From NCBI RefSeq assembly GCF_000279145.1, contig NC_018178.1:1-64000 (forward strand): a stretch of 64,000 nucleotides of DNA, read 5' to 3'. The DNA is from Melioribacter roseus P3M-2 (GTDB lineage Bacteria > Bacteroidota > Ignavibacteria > Ignavibacteriales > Melioribacteraceae). The notes under the pieces were generated by a model. The model was not told where the DNA came from. It worked only from the letters and a program-made list of their open reading frames with translations, and searched no databases. A program made the position numbers and the translations under genes. This document shows positions 38,730-48,826 of the stretch, piece after piece. Each line of letters opens with the position of its first letter. The stretch's first letter is position 1.

Positions 38730-40359
38730 TTTTCATCTCCTTGAGCTGGCTGAAATCGTAAGGTTCATGAGTAACCGTAGGTATTTCTTTGAAATTTTCC
38801 ATAGGAGGCGGAGAAGGTATATGCCATTCAAGCGTGACGCCTCCCCACGGATTGGGACCCGCTTTGGGACCTTTGCGCAATGAATAGATTAAATTGCCTA
38901 ACATTATAAAAATTGCCAGCGCCAGAATCCACGAACCGACTGTGGAAATTTCCTGCAATGTGGCAAACTGCGGCAGATAGTCGTAATATCTTCTCGGCAT
39001 TCCCATATATCCCATAATGAATTTTGTAAAATAGAGCATATTGAATCCGATAAAGAAAAGCAGAACCGCTATGTTGGCTGGTTTCTTAAAATACATTCTG
39101 CCGAACATTTTCGGGAACCAGTAATGAAGCGCGGCAAAAAAGATTGTGCCTGTTCCTCCAAACATTACATAATGAAAATGCGCCACTACAAAATACGTGT
39201 CGTGCAAATGGACGTCCGTCGCCAAAGAACCGAGCACCAACCCCGTCAATCCTCCGATCGAGAAGAGCACTATAAACGACATCACCCACAAAAACGGAGT
39301 CTGCGGATCGATTGAGCCTTTATACATAGTGGCGACCCAGTTGAAAACTTTAACGCCGCTTGGCAAAGCCACAATAAACGTCAGTAGAGAAAATATCCAT
39401 CTGGCTGTGTCGCTCATCCCGCTTGTAAACATATGATGCGCCCATACAAGATAGCCGACGAATGCAATTGCAAGCGACGACATTGCAATAGCTTTGTAAC
39501 CGAAAATCGTACGCCTTGCAAATGTAGGAATGATTTCCGAGACTACGCCCATTGCCGGCAGTATCATAATATAGACTGCCGGATGCGAGTAGATCCAGAA
39601 CAGATGTTGATATAAAATCGGATCGCCGCCCAATGCAGGATCGAAGATTCCCACTCCGAATGCGCGTTCAATAATAACCAACAATATTGTAATACCGATG
39701 ACCGGCGTTGCAATAATTTGAATCCATGCGGTGGCGTAAGTAGCCCATACGAAAAGCGGCATTTTGAAAAAAGTCATTCCCGGCGCCCGTAAACGATGCA
39801 CGGTGGTTACAAAATTTATTCCCGTTAATATTGAAGAAAATCCGAGCACAAAAGCCGCGAATATCGCCATCGAAACATTCGTTGAACTGCGTACGCTGTA
39901 CGGTATGTAAAAAGTCCATCCGGTATCAATCGGTCCGCCCGGCAGGAACAAAGAAATAAAAACAAGAATTGCCCCGGCAACATAAACATAATAAGAGAGC
40001 AAATTCAATCTTGGGAATGCCACGTCGCGCGCTCCTATCTGAATAGGCAGGAAGAAGTTTCCGAATATCGCCGGCAAGCCCGGAACAATAAAAAGAAAAA
40101 TCATTATTACGCCGTGAAGCGTGAACAATGTATTATATGTTTGCGCGTCCATTATCGTCTTGCCGGGCGCAATTAATTCCAGCCTCATCAGAATTCCGAT
40201 TATAACGCCGACGATAAAGAAAAACGAAATTGTGTATAAATACATCAATCCGATTCTTTTATGGTCGGTCGTCAACAACCAGGACAGTATTCCCGAATAT
40301 TTATTTGTGCTCTGCTGATAAAAATTCTTTTCTTCTATTGCAACAGCTCCGTTTGCCAT
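38719..40359 (-). CDS. coxA: Cytochrome c oxidase subunit I, type A2
   Basis: The catalytic heme-copper subunit that reduces oxygen and pumps protons. I start it at the ATG at 40357-40359 (MANGAVAIEEK, 546 residues), because the longer frame runs into the SCO gene. Heme ligands are in FTLHGVIMIFLF and VAHFHYVMFGG. The CuB site and Tyr crosslink lie in YSHPAVYIMILP. The A1-type D-channel glutamate of HPEVY is absent and replaced by the YSHPxVY signature, as in the Rhodothermus oxidase. About 12-13 helices are present. Confidence 0.95.
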   Translation of the reverse strand: MANGAVAIEEKNFYQQSTNKYSGILSWLLTTDHKRIGLMYLYTISFFFIVGVIIGILMRLELIAPGKTIMDAQTYNTLFTLHGVIMIFLFIVPGLPAIFGNFFLPIQIGARDVAFPRLNLLSYYVYVAGAILVFISLFLPGGPIDTGWTFYIPYSVRSSTNVSMAIFAAFVLGFSSILTGINFVTTVHRLRAPGMTFFKMPLFVWATYATAWIQIIATPVIGITILLVIIERAFGVGIFDPALGGDPILYQHLFWIYSHPAVYIMILPAMGVVSEIIPTFARRTIFGYKAIAMSSLAIAFVGYLVWAHHMFTSGMSDTARWIFSLLTFIVALPSGVKVFNWVATMYKGSIDPQTPFLWVMSFIVLFSIGGLTGLVLGSLATDVHLHDTYFVVAHFHYVMFGGTGTIFFAALHYWFPKMFGRMYFKKPANIAVLLFFIGFNMLYFTKFIMGYMGMPRRYYDYLPQFATLQEISTVGSWILALAIFIMLGNLIYSLRKGPKAGPNPWGGVTLEWHIPSPPPMENFKEIPTVTHEPYDFSQLKEMKNES

Positions 40360-40366
40360 TTTTATT

Positions 40367-41137
40367 TTACTCCGTTGTCTTACTTCTTTTTTTGAATAAT
40401 AATACGGCTGCAAAGAGTCCTACCCCCAGCAGCATAATAGCGCCGATTATCCTCGTTATATTCAAAGTATAAGAGCGCCCTTCGGGATCGTAACTATAAC
40501 AAAACTGAAGAACTTTTGAAATAGTCGGATTTTCTTTCCCGGCTTTTGCTTCCAGCATCGCCATTTTAACGTCGAAAGGATTGAACGTTACGCCGAACAG
40601 ATAACGCGTAATCTTCCCTTCCGGCGAAAGCGCAATAACAGTAGCCGGATGAACATACTGGCTGTCTTTTGTGGGTTTATAGTAAAATCCCGCAGCGTCG
40701 GTAACTTTCTTAATGTTTATACTGTCGCCCGTTAAAAATATCCAGTCTTCGGGACTTATTTTCTTTTTAATCGATTCAAGATAATTTTTTTTCCATTTGG
40801 CGGCAATCGCCGGTTTTTCCCTGTGATCGAAACTGAGCGAAATAATTTTGTAGTCTCTGCCCGGCGCTAAATCAACTTTATCGATAGTCCACGCCAATTC
40901 GTTTAACATAGGACTGCAAATGCCGGGGCATTCATAATAAACCAACGCCAGCAGCGCCGGTTTATCGATCAAACTTTTCAAATTTACGGTGTCGCCGGTC
41001 GACGTTACGAACCGGGCGTCGTCGGGAATATATTTGCCCAGTTGCTCGTCTACGCCTACGTCTACGCGCTTTTGTCCGAACGTAAAATTAGTCGTTATTA
41101 ATAGCGCCAAAAAAGTTGTTATAAATATTTTTTTCAT
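40367..41137 (-). CDS. SCO1/SenC-type copper chaperone
   Basis: Delivers copper to the CuA site of subunit II. The 256-residue protein has a signal peptide (LALLITTNFTFGQ) and a thioredoxin fold with the copper motif YYECPGICSPML and its partner histidine in VHPATVIALSPEGK. A C-terminal membrane anchor (GAIMLLGVGLFAAVLLF) is followed by positively charged residues. It lies between the cytochrome c gene (one base) and coxA (seven bases). Confidence 0.93.
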   Translation of the reverse strand: MKKIFITTFLALLITTNFTFGQKRVDVGVDEQLGKYIPDDARFVTSTGDTVNLKSLIDKPALLALVYYECPGICSPMLNELAWTIDKVDLAPGRDYKIISLSFDHREKPAIAAKWKKNYLESIKKKISPEDWIFLTGDSINIKKVTDAAGFYYKPTKDSQYVHPATVIALSPEGKITRYLFGVTFNPFDVKMAMLEAKAGKENPTISKVLQFCYSYDPEGRSYTLNITRIIGAIMLLGVGLFAAVLLFKKRSKTTE

Positions 41138-41138
41138 T

Positions 41139-42068
41139 TTATCTATTTATCGATATTAAATAATCATATATATTTTTCAGGTCGTCTTCTCTAATTTTTT
41201 CTATGCCCGGCTTTAACCCTACCGATACCGGATAGTTACCCTTTATTGCTTTGAATTTTTCGTAAGTGATATTTCCGTCCGATAAGAAGGCATAGACCAG
41301 TTTGTTCAGGTCAAACGTATATTGAATAATCATATTTGCAGTAGAATTGGAAGTCTTATCATCTTCTATTCTTTTTACAATGCTCGATGTTCTTTCTAAC
41401 AGCGTTTGATTTTCTTCGGTAAGAATATCAATTGCTTTGCTCACCGGAATTTTATTCGGGATTTCGACGCCTGCGGTTACATTATAGAGCATATCGATAT
41501 TTTTCAATTCTTCGTCTGTTACCGGGGGGAATTCCGCAAAAGTCCTGATATAATGGATGATTGCAAATCTGTCTTCGGGAGGCAGATATTCGTAAGCCGC
41601 CATTCCGTTTTGAATTATTCCTTCCTGCAGCGTTTTGTACATCATGTCGATAGTTCTGCCGTTTGTCCATCCGTCTTGCTGATGAAAGTTTCGAGGTTTG
41701 GGATTTAAAGCCGCTCCGGCAGGTCCGTCGCCTCTACCTTCGGAGCCGTGACACGACTGGCAATTTGCGTCGTACAATTCTTTGCCGTGAGCCAGCATTT
41801 CCTCCGAAGGAGATTTGACTTTATTAAGATCGACTGCCGGCATAATGCCGCCTTTTGTCTGTACAATTTCTTTTTTTACAATCGAACTGTCTTTAACGCC
41901 CACAGGCTGCTCGTTAAAAGAAATCGTTATCAGATTATGACCGAAATAAATGCCCGCCATTAAAAGAATCAATAGAAAATAAGGGAAAAACCATCCGAAT
42001 AATCGGACGGGATTTTTCAGAAGTTCTCTGAATTTAATTTCGTCTTCTACTTTTATCTTTTTTTCCAT
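41139..42068 (-). CDS. Membrane-anchored monoheme cytochrome c with C-terminal extension
   Basis: A 309-residue protein with one N-terminal helix (about 24-46) and a class I cytochrome c domain: CQSCHG (Cys103, Cys106, His107), GPAGAALNPKPRNFH, and a likely Met ligand in NGMAAYEYLPPED. The last 120 or so residues have no recognised domain. It follows actF by two bases. It could be an additional ACIII subunit or the electron carrier from ACIII to the oxidase; the sequence does not decide. Confidence 0.87.
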   Translation of the reverse strand: MEKKIKVEDEIKFRELLKNPVRLFGWFFPYFLLILLMAGIYFGHNLITISFNEQPVGVKDSSIVKKEIVQTKGGIMPAVDLNKVKSPSEEMLAHGKELYDANCQSCHGSEGRGDGPAGAALNPKPRNFHQQDGWTNGRTIDMMYKTLQEGIIQNGMAAYEYLPPEDRFAIIHYIRTFAEFPPVTDEELKNIDMLYNVTAGVEIPNKIPVSKAIDILTEENQTLLERTSSIVKRIEDDKTSNSTANMIIQYTFDLNKLVYAFLSDGNITYEKFKAIKGNYPVSVGLKPGIEKIREDDLKNIYDYLISINR

Positions 42069-42070
42069 AG

Positions 42071-43147
42071 TTATAATCTGAAATCTATTCCGCGTTTTAG
42101 TTTCGGATCGCCAACTGCGACCATGTTGTGTTTATTTGCCATATAACTGAATATTGTCAATAAAATTCCGGCAGCTAAAAGAATAAATCCGATTTCGATC
42201 CAGCCAAACACAAAACCTTCTTTTGCAAATGTAGGCATTACCATCCAGTAAAGGTCGTAATAGTGCGCAATCAGAATCACAAACGACATAACAACCAAAC
42301 GGCGCGGATCTTTTTTGGAGGGCTGCGAAAGCAGTCCGAAATACGGTATAACAAATCTTATAAATATCAATCCTATGCTTACATACTTCCAGCTTCCTTC
42401 CCACCTTTCCAGGAACCAGATAGTTTCTTCCGGTAAATTTGCGTACCAAATCAATAAGTACTGAGAAAACGCTATGTAAGCCCAGAAATTTGTAAAAGCA
42501 AACAATAGCGCCCCCAAGCTGTAATAGTTGTCGGACGAAATACCTTTGACCAGATAACCGTTTTCAGACAATAATACGATTGCAATTGTAGCGGTTGCTA
42601 ATCCCGCCAATACCGTACCCGAAAAATAATAGACGCCGAAGATAGTAGAGAACCAGTGCGGTTCAAGGCTCATCAACCAGTCAATTGCCGTAAACGTAAT
42701 CGTTATTGCAAAAAAAGGCATGAAGACGGCGGAAATCTTAGTATTAATTTTAGTTAATTGCTGGTCTTTAGTTGCATCCTGCTTGAGCGAATTCCGAGTA
42801 AGCAAGAAATAGAAGAGCCACCAGACTGCAATAAACGCCGCTACCCGTATAACGAAGAACTCGACATTGAGGTACGGAGCTTTGCTTTTAAGCAATTCAT
42901 CCATTTCAACCGCTTCCGGATGCATCCAGTGAAATATATGACCCATATTCGCCAGAACGGGCAAAGCTACAAACGGAACCACCAGAACGGATGCGGCAAT
43001 AAATTCAACTATTCTTCTGAAAGGGACGCTCCATACCGCGCCAGAAAGATATTCCGAGCCAATCAAAAACAAAGCGCCTACGCCAACGCTGATAATAAAA
43101 GTCAACAGAATAATATTATTAAACGCGCTTCTTTCGAGATCCGTCAT
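42071..43147 (-). CDS. actF: ACIII subunit ActF (NrfD-like), 5' end displaced by a frameshift
   Basis: Integral membrane subunit of alternative complex III. The ATG-started part is 358 residues with about nine to ten helices (WSVPFRRIVEFIAASVL, HIFHWMHPEAVEMDELLKSK, ITFTAIDWLMSLEPHW). The same frame stays open upstream to the actDE stop, without an ATG, and encodes a helix (AGYILLIAGIVLSVFGY) that fits ActF helix 1. An ATG overlapping the actDE stop (43269-43271, ATGA) would give a 399-residue protein if one base were dropped between 43248 and 43271. The listed start is therefore probably not the functional one. Confidence 0.85.
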   Translation of the reverse strand: MTDLERSAFNNIILLTFIISVGVGALFLIGSEYLSGAVWSVPFRRIVEFIAASVLVVPFVALPVLANMGHIFHWMHPEAVEMDELLKSKAPYLNVEFFVIRVAAFIAVWWLFYFLLTRNSLKQDATKDQQLTKINTKISAVFMPFFAITITFTAIDWLMSLEPHWFSTIFGVYYFSGTVLAGLATATIAIVLLSENGYLVKGISSDNYYSLGALLFAFTNFWAYIAFSQYLLIWYANLPEETIWFLERWEGSWKYVSIGLIFIRFVIPYFGLLSQPSKKDPRRLVVMSFVILIAHYYDLYWMVMPTFAKEGFVFGWIEIGFILLAAGILLTIFSYMANKHNMVAVGDPKLKRGIDFRL

Positions 43148-43257
43148 ATAACCGAATACCGAGAGAACAATCCCCGCAATCAGGAGAATATATCCGGCGT
43201 TAGTAACTTTAGCGGGTATATTTTTTTCTGGTAAACTATGTCCATATTTATTCCGAA

Positions 43258-43262
43258 TTTTT
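43258..43262 (-). other. Candidate one-base frameshift site at the start of actF (A5 run)
   Basis: From the ATGA-coupled start, translation reads seven codons (MSNKNSE) and stops at TAA (43248-43250). Removing one A from the A5 run joins the start to the open ActF frame and its first membrane helix. It could be a real mutation, a slippage site or a sequencing error; the sequence alone does not tell. Confidence 0.6.
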
Positions 43263-43267
43263 ATTAC

Positions 43268-44407
43268 TCATTTTAAATCGGTTTCCCTGGCGTTCAACGC
43301 CCTCTGTAAAGCTCTTACATAATTAACCACCGCCCATCTTTCTTCTTCGTTTAATTGCGTAGAATACGACGGCATGGCGTTTTGTCCTTCGGTTATAACG
43401 TGAAAGATACGACCGTCGCTCCAATTTCTTACTTTTTCGGAGTGGAGCGAGGGAGGATTAGGAAACTGACCTCTCAACCTGCTGTCGCCTTCCGCGTGAT
43501 ATCCGTGACAGGGGCTGCAATAAATATCATATTTTTTTTCGCCGAGCTTCAACACTTTCTTCGACATCGGGAGAGGGTTTATCAAATACTTGCCCGCTTC
43601 CTCGGGCATATTTTTATAAGGATAAAACTCTTCGCCTCTGGCAACGGTACCTTCTACAGGAGGTCTCATGCCGAAACCGTCTGCAAATATAGAGCTTACG
43701 GATTGAGGCGTCAGTTTATCCTGCTCCATCATCCAATTAAACGGAACCATAAACAATAATTTATTGAGCGTAAAATAAGTAGCGCCCGACGTAATAACCG
43801 CAGTCGCCAAAAGAAACATTATAAATTTCGGTTCGAGCAGTCGCGGTTTGAATGAAATTTCGTTTTCGTCATAATAAACGGGGGATATTTCTTTAGCGCG
43901 TAACGATTCCAAAAATCTCTTTACTTCTTCTTCATTAAACTTATCATCCTCGGCATGAATAAACAAACCGTACTTATCGGACGAGACTTGTTTCATGTAA
44001 TCTGTGCCGTGCAACGGATGAGCGTTGTTCGGAAGCTTAAAAAAGATAAAGAGCATGGCAAGAACGGTTGCAATCGAAGCCGACAAAACAGTTACTTCGA
44101 AAATAACGGGCACGTACGCCGGGAAAGAAAAAAGCGGTTTTCCGCCAATCACTATCGGATAGTCGACTGCGGAAATCCAGTACATCAAGAGCAGAGCAGT
44201 CAACGCTCCCGATAGTCCTACTACCAGAGCAACGTAGCCTAATTTCGACGGCGGCAGTTTCATCGCCTCCGGCATTCCGTGTATCGGATACGGCGAATGA
44301 ACGTCGTACTTTTTATATCCCGCGTCCACCGTCTTTTCGGCGGCTTCAATTATATCATCGGGATTATCGAACAAAGCGGAATAACCGTATAAAATTTTAT
44401 CTTTCAT
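43268..44407 (-). CDS. Fused ACIII subunits ActD and ActE
   Basis: A 379-residue fusion. The N-terminal half is ActD: ILYGYSALFDNPDDII, HSPYPIHGMPEAMKLP, two helices (about 55-75 and 90-112), and LPNNAHPLHGTDY. A third helix (about 192-212) leads into an ActE-like monoheme cytochrome c domain: GEEFYPYKNMPEEAG, then CSPCHG (Cys297, Cys300, His301), FPNPPSLHSEKV and a Met ligand in NAMPSYSTQL. In characterised complexes ActD and ActE are separate proteins. It lies three bases after actC. Confidence 0.9.
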   Translation of the reverse strand: MKDKILYGYSALFDNPDDIIEAAEKTVDAGYKKYDVHSPYPIHGMPEAMKLPPSKLGYVALVVGLSGALTALLLMYWISAVDYPIVIGGKPLFSFPAYVPVIFEVTVLSASIATVLAMLFIFFKLPNNAHPLHGTDYMKQVSSDKYGLFIHAEDDKFNEEEVKRFLESLRAKEISPVYYDENEISFKPRLLEPKFIMFLLATAVITSGATYFTLNKLLFMVPFNWMMEQDKLTPQSVSSIFADGFGMRPPVEGTVARGEEFYPYKNMPEEAGKYLINPLPMSKKVLKLGEKKYDIYCSPCHGYHAEGDSRLRGQFPNPPSLHSEKVRNWSDGRIFHVITEGQNAMPSYSTQLNEEERWAVVNYVRALQRALNARETDLK

Positions 44408-44410
44408 CTG

Positions 44411-45778
44411 TCAATGCTCCTTATGAGAAGGTTGAGCCCCGTCTACTACCGCTTTAACTTCGGCAATCGATACGACGGGCAATGCTTTCGTAAAGAGTAA
44501 AATCCACGTAAAGAAGAATCCGAAACTCCCGATTAATATCATAAAGTCGACTAAACTCGGCGTAAAATACTGCCAGCTCGAAGGCAAATAATCTCTCGAC
44601 AATGAAGTAACAACTATTACAAAACGTTCGAACCACATGCCGACATTTACAAACACCGCGATTACAAACATTACGGGGATGGTTCTTCTTATTTTTTTGA
44701 ACCAGAATAATTGCGGCGCAAGAACGTTACACGAAACCATTATCCAGTAAGCCCACGCATACGGACCGAAAGCGCGATTGATAAACGTAAATTGTTCCGG
44801 TTGAACCCCGCTGTACCAGGCAATAAAAAACTCCATCGAATATGCATATCCGACCAACGAGCCCGTCAGTAGAATAATTTTGTTCATCCTTTCGAGCGTA
44901 TCGACGGTTATAATATGTTCGTAATTGAAAATCTTCCGTACGAAAATCAAAACGTTCTGCACCATCGCAAAGCCCGAGAAAACCGCGCCGGCTACGAAGT
45001 ATGGCGGAAATATTGTAGTATGCCAGCCGGGCAGTATCGATACGGCAAAATCGAAACTAACTATTGTATGAACAGAAAGGACAAGCGGAGTTGCAAATCC
45101 GGCTAAGATCAAATAGACCATTTCATAATGCTGCCAGTGCCTGTTCGAAAATCTCCAGCCGAGACTGAAAATCGAATAGATTACTTTCTTGATTTTGTTC
45201 GACGTCTTCTCTCTCAAAGTGGCAAAGTCGGGAATCAATCCCACATACCAGAAAATCAAAGAAACAGTCAGATAGGTCGATACCGCAAATACGTCCCAGA
45301 GAAGCGGCGAAGTAAAATTAACCCAGATCGAATGCTGATTGGGATACGGAAAGAGATATCCCGCCAGCCAGGGTCTGCCGGTGTGAATTAGCGGAAATAT
45401 ACCCGCCGTCATCACTGCAAAAATAGTCATGCCCTCGGCAAATCGGGCTATTCCCGTACGCCATTTTTGTCTGAACAAAAATAGGATAGCCGAAATCAAA
45501 GTTCCTGCGTGACCGATACCTACCCAGAAGACAAAATTGACAATGCCGAATCCCCATGCCACCGGAATATGATTGCCCCACGTTCCGATACCGTAATAAA
45601 AAGTCATAAACAGACCGATGACGAACAACCCGAGCATGGACAACGTAACGGAAAGAGCAATATAAAATTTCTTATCCGGTTTGGTCTCGAGCGGCTTGGA
45701 AATTAAATCGTCAAGAGACCTTAACGGCGGTCTGCCTTCTATAACAGAAGCTTCGTGCGTGTAATCGACTGAACTCAC
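44411..45778 (-). CDS. actC: ACIII subunit ActC (NrfD/PsrC-like)
   Basis: A 455-residue integral membrane protein with about ten helices that in ACIII forms the quinol-oxidising and probable proton-translocating core next to ActB. Conserved segments include [24 protein letters not shown], shortened here to [13 protein letters not shown], then [44 protein letters not shown] and [16 protein letters not shown]. Its start overlaps the actB stop by four bases. Confidence 0.95.
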   Translation of the reverse strand: MSSVDYTHEASVIEGRPPLRSLDDLISKPLETKPDKKFYIALSVTLSMLGLFVIGLFMTFYYGIGTWGNHIPVAWGFGIVNFVFWVGIGHAGTLISAILFLFRQKWRTGIARFAEGMTIFAVMTAGIFPLIHTGRPWLAGYLFPYPNQHSIWVNFTSPLLWDVFAVSTYLTVSLIFWYVGLIPDFATLREKTSNKIKKVIYSIFSLGWRFSNRHWQHYEMVYLILAGFATPLVLSVHTIVSFDFAVSILPGWHTTIFPPYFVAGAVFSGFAMVQNVLIFVRKIFNYEHIITVDTLERMNKIILLTGSLVGYAYSMEFFIAWYSGVQPEQFTFINRAFGPYAWAYWIMVSCNVLAPQLFWFKKIRRTIPVMFVIAVFVNVGMWFERFVIVVTSLSRDYLPSSWQYFTPSLVDFMILIGSFGFFFTWILLFTKALPVVSIAEVKAVVDGAQPSHKEH

Positions 45779-48700
45779 TGAATTTCCTCCGTATGGATAT
45801 TCCTGATTTTAGCTAAATACGAGATATTCGGTTTCACATTCAAAGTTTCCAGCACGTGATATGCAAGGTCGTGTCCTCTTAACTTTGCAATTTCGGAATT
45901 CGGGTCGTTGACGTTTCCGAATACAATGGCTTCGGAAGGACAAGCTTGCTGGCAGGCTGTCTGAATTCCGGCGCCTTTAAATTCTTCGCCTCTGGCTATA
46001 GCTTCGGAACGGGCTTCCATAATTCTTTGAATGCAGAAAGTACACTTTTCCATAACGCCCCTGGAACGAACTGTAACTTCTGGATTATTTACAAGCGAGG
46101 TCAATTCGTTTTCGTAATATGAGTCTTCAAAATGATCCCTGTAATTGTAAAAGTTGAATCTTCTCACTTTATAGGGACAGTTATTCGAGCAGTATCTAGT
46201 TCCTACACAACGATTGTATACCATTTGATTCAAGCCGTCGGGGCTGTGATTCGTAGCGTTGACCGGGCATACATTTTCGCACGGCGCATTATCGCAATGC
46301 TGGCACAACATGGGCTGATTGCTTACCACAGGCTCGTCGGGCGTGCCCGAATAGTACCTGTCTATACGAATCCATTGCATTTCCCTTCCTTTTGCGACCT
46401 GATCTTTTCCCACCACAGGCACATTATTCTCAACGTTGCACGACGCCACGCAAGCATTGCATCCCGTACATTTGTTCAGATCTATTGCCATAGCCCATTT
46501 TACGCCGTCGTATTTATGCTCGTCGGTGATACTGAAAAGTTCGTGTTTTTCCTCATGCAGAAAATGATGATTTTTTTCGTATTGAGAAAGCGTGCCTTCC
46601 TGAATAATTTTTCTGATGCGATGAAAGTCTTTTACGAATGTATCGTCAAGCGAATGATGTTCCTGTGTGGAAGCCAGAGTATACTTTCTTTCGGATTTAT
46701 TAAGTTTTACGCCTGTCTGAATAAAAGGAGAATAGTCCGAAATTTTTGTTATAAATACGAGAGGGTTAAAACCGACGCCTTCGCCCACTACGCCTGCGCT
46801 CTTTCTTCCGTATCCCGCTTCTATGTGAAGAGTATCGTCGCTCATTCCGGGCTGGACAAATACAGGCAGTTCAAGACTTACTCCATTATAAGAAACTTCG
46901 GCCATATCGTTCATTTCAAGATTCATTTTCTTTGCCGTAGCGGGCGATATCGACAAATAGTTGTCCCATGTAACTTTGGTTACCGGATGCGGTAATTCCT
47001 GAAGCCAACCGTTATTTGCATATTTTCCGTCGCCTACAAAGTAACTTTCGGTTATCAACAAAGTGTATTCACCCGCTGGAATTTTAGTATTTATAAGTTC
47101 TTTCAATGAGCCGGGATTGAAGACAAGCTTTTTAGCGCTTTCATTGAATTCGACGAATCCGTCGTGCAAGGAAGCGTACCAAAAAGCTTTGAAATCCGAG
47201 GCGGGTTTTATTTTTTCATAAACCTGAGCTCTGCAAGTTTCGGCTATGAAATCGCGATATCTGCCGTCATTGAATTCATCGTCAATACCCTCCGACCATC
47301 TTAACAATATAGCTTCTTTCTGGCGCGTATCGAATAAGGGCGCAATAACAGGCTGTTGCAAGCCATAAACGCCGCTGCGCGCATAATAATCGCCCCAGCT
47401 CTCGAATGGCGCGCTTTCCGGAAGCACATACCCGCTCAAGTCCGCTGTTTCGCTTTTTGTACTTGTAATTGTAACTACTGTCGGAACGGATTTAAGCGCA
47501 TCCGCATATCTGAAATCTGCGGGAAGATGAAATACGGGATTTGTGTCCAAATGAATAACTACGCCTACATTACCGGCACGCATATTATCACATAAAGTCC
47601 GGATATCGTTCATTTCCGATAACGGAAGTAGATCAACAAACGAATATTTCGTGTCGTATAATTCGGTATTGCCAAGAATTTCATTCAGCAAGTTAGCAGC
47701 CAGGTGCATTTCTACAGGTAAATTGCTACCTGTATATACTATGGATTTGCCCCTGTTTCCGTCCAGGTCTTCGATCAGAAGTTTTATTTTTTCATCTTCC
47801 TGAAATTCCTCGAGATCGAATATTCCGAGAAACGACTCAAAATCCGAAGGAAGTTTTATTTGGCTTCCTTTTTTATAAAGAGCGTTAGCCAAGCCCATTA
47901 ATAAATTAAATTGTTTTAAAGGACTGACTCTGAGTCTGTAATCCGCCATCATCCCGGTAACGCTCATCCGGCTTTCGGCTATGTACAATCGGTTTAGTTT
48001 ACCGTTATTAACAATATCCCGTCCTTGAGAAAATCTTCTTGTATTTTCGATGTAATTTCCTTCGTTGCCCAGGAAGTCGCCTTCGACGCTGAATATTACA
48101 TCGGCTTGCTCCCATCGTATCGCAGGATATTCACTCGAGCCATAGGAAATTTCCCATGCTTTTTGGCGCGTGCTTTCATTGAAGAGCTGATAAGAATAAA
48201 TTTTTGTTGTGGGATATTTTTTCTTGAATTGCTCCATTACTCTCAAAGCCGAAGGAGATTTAACGTTTCCCGCAAAGAGCGCGATTTCTTTATTCTCATC
48301 AGCCGCTTTTTTCAAAGCGTCGACTATTTCCGAATCGACTCTTTTCCAGTCCGATCTTCTCCCTTTAATAACCGGGTAACGTAGTCTTTCCGGATCATAT
48401 AAATTATAAATCGAAGCCTGACCTTTTGCGCAAAGTTTACCGCGATTGATCGGATGTTCGGGATTGCCGTCGACTTTAATTGGTCTTCCTTCTCGCGTTT
48501 TAATCAATACGCCGCATGCGCTGGTGCAACCTGCGCACGAAGAGGCATAGTAATTTGCTTTACCGGGCAAGAGATGTTCGGGCTTTTTGTTATAAGGAAT
48601 TATTTCGCCTTTATCGCGGTAATCCGTACATGCCGTAGCTCCTATGGCTGCGGTCGCAGAAACAAGCGCCAGAAATTTCCGGCGCGATAGTTTTGATAAT

Positions 48701-48816
48701 TTATCGGGGTCAAAATCTTCCGTTACCCCTTCCATAAATTCGTTCTCTTTTATTTTACGAATCTCTTCGCTGTCGTTATAGTCTTTCAGGCTTTTCCAGA
48801 AATCTTTTTTGTTCAT
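45775..48816 (-). CDS. actB: ACIII subunit ActB, fused MopB-like and ferredoxin domains
   Basis: A 1013-residue periplasmic subunit with a Tat signal ([11 protein letters not shown], Arg45-Arg46). The first part, about 85-780, resembles molybdopterin oxidoreductases, and the last 230 residues are a four-cluster ferredoxin domain ([39 protein letters not shown] with ACQQAC). Unusually, the MopB part keeps a full Cys-x2-Cys-x3-Cys-x27-Cys motif (Cys94, 97, 101, 129) followed by AKG. ACIII complexes of known structure lack a cluster there. It overlaps actC by four bases. Confidence 0.95.
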   Translation of the reverse strand: MNKKDFWKSLKDYNDSEEIRKIKENEFMEGVTEDFDPDKLSKLSRRKFLALVSATAAIGATACTDYRDKGEIIPYNKKPEHLLPGKANYYASSCAGCTSACGVLIKTREGRPIKVDGNPEHPINRGKLCAKGQASIYNLYDPERLRYPVIKGRRSDWKRVDSEIVDALKKAADENKEIALFAGNVKSPSALRVMEQFKKKYPTTKIYSYQLFNESTRQKAWEISYGSSEYPAIRWEQADVIFSVEGDFLGNEGNYIENTRRFSQGRDIVNNGKLNRLYIAESRMSVTGMMADYRLRVSPLKQFNLLMGLANALYKKGSQIKLPSDFESFLGIFDLEEFQEDEKIKLLIEDLDGNRGKSIVYTGSNLPVEMHLAANLLNEILGNTELYDTKYSFVDLLPLSEMNDIRTLCDNMRAGNVGVVIHLDTNPVFHLPADFRYADALKSVPTVVTITSTKSETADLSGYVLPESAPFESWGDYYARSGVYGLQQPVIAPLFDTRQKEAILLRWSEGIDDEFNDGRYRDFIAETCRAQVYEKIKPASDFKAFWYASLHDGFVEFNESAKKLVFNPGSLKELINTKIPAGEYTLLITESYFVGDGKYANNGWLQELPHPVTKVTWDNYLSISPATAKKMNLEMNDMAEVSYNGVSLELPVFVQPGMSDDTLHIEAGYGRKSAGVVGEGVGFNPLVFITKISDYSPFIQTGVKLNKSERKYTLASTQEHHSLDDTFVKDFHRIRKIIQEGTLSQYEKNHHFLHEEKHELFSITDEHKYDGVKWAMAIDLNKCTGCNACVASCNVENNVPVVGKDQVAKGREMQWIRIDRYYSGTPDEPVVSNQPMLCQHCDNAPCENVCPVNATNHSPDGLNQMVYNRCVGTRYCSNNCPYKVRRFNFYNYRDHFEDSYYENELTSLVNNPEVTVRSRGVMEKCTFCIQRIMEARSEAIARGEEFKGAGIQTACQQACPSEAIVFGNVNDPNSEIAKLRGHDLAYHVLETLNVKPNISYLAKIRNIHTEEIQ

Positions 48817-48826
48817 AATTGAAACC

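Noticed and set aside
38719-40413. Longer coxA start at 40413
   Set aside because: The extra 18 residues overlap the SCO gene by 47 bases and are not oxidase-like; the ATG at 40359 begins a normal subunit I.
46132-46995. 287-codon plus-strand open frame opposite actB
   Set aside because: Antisense to the actB ferredoxin domain; its cysteine and histidine-rich look is a by-product of that code.
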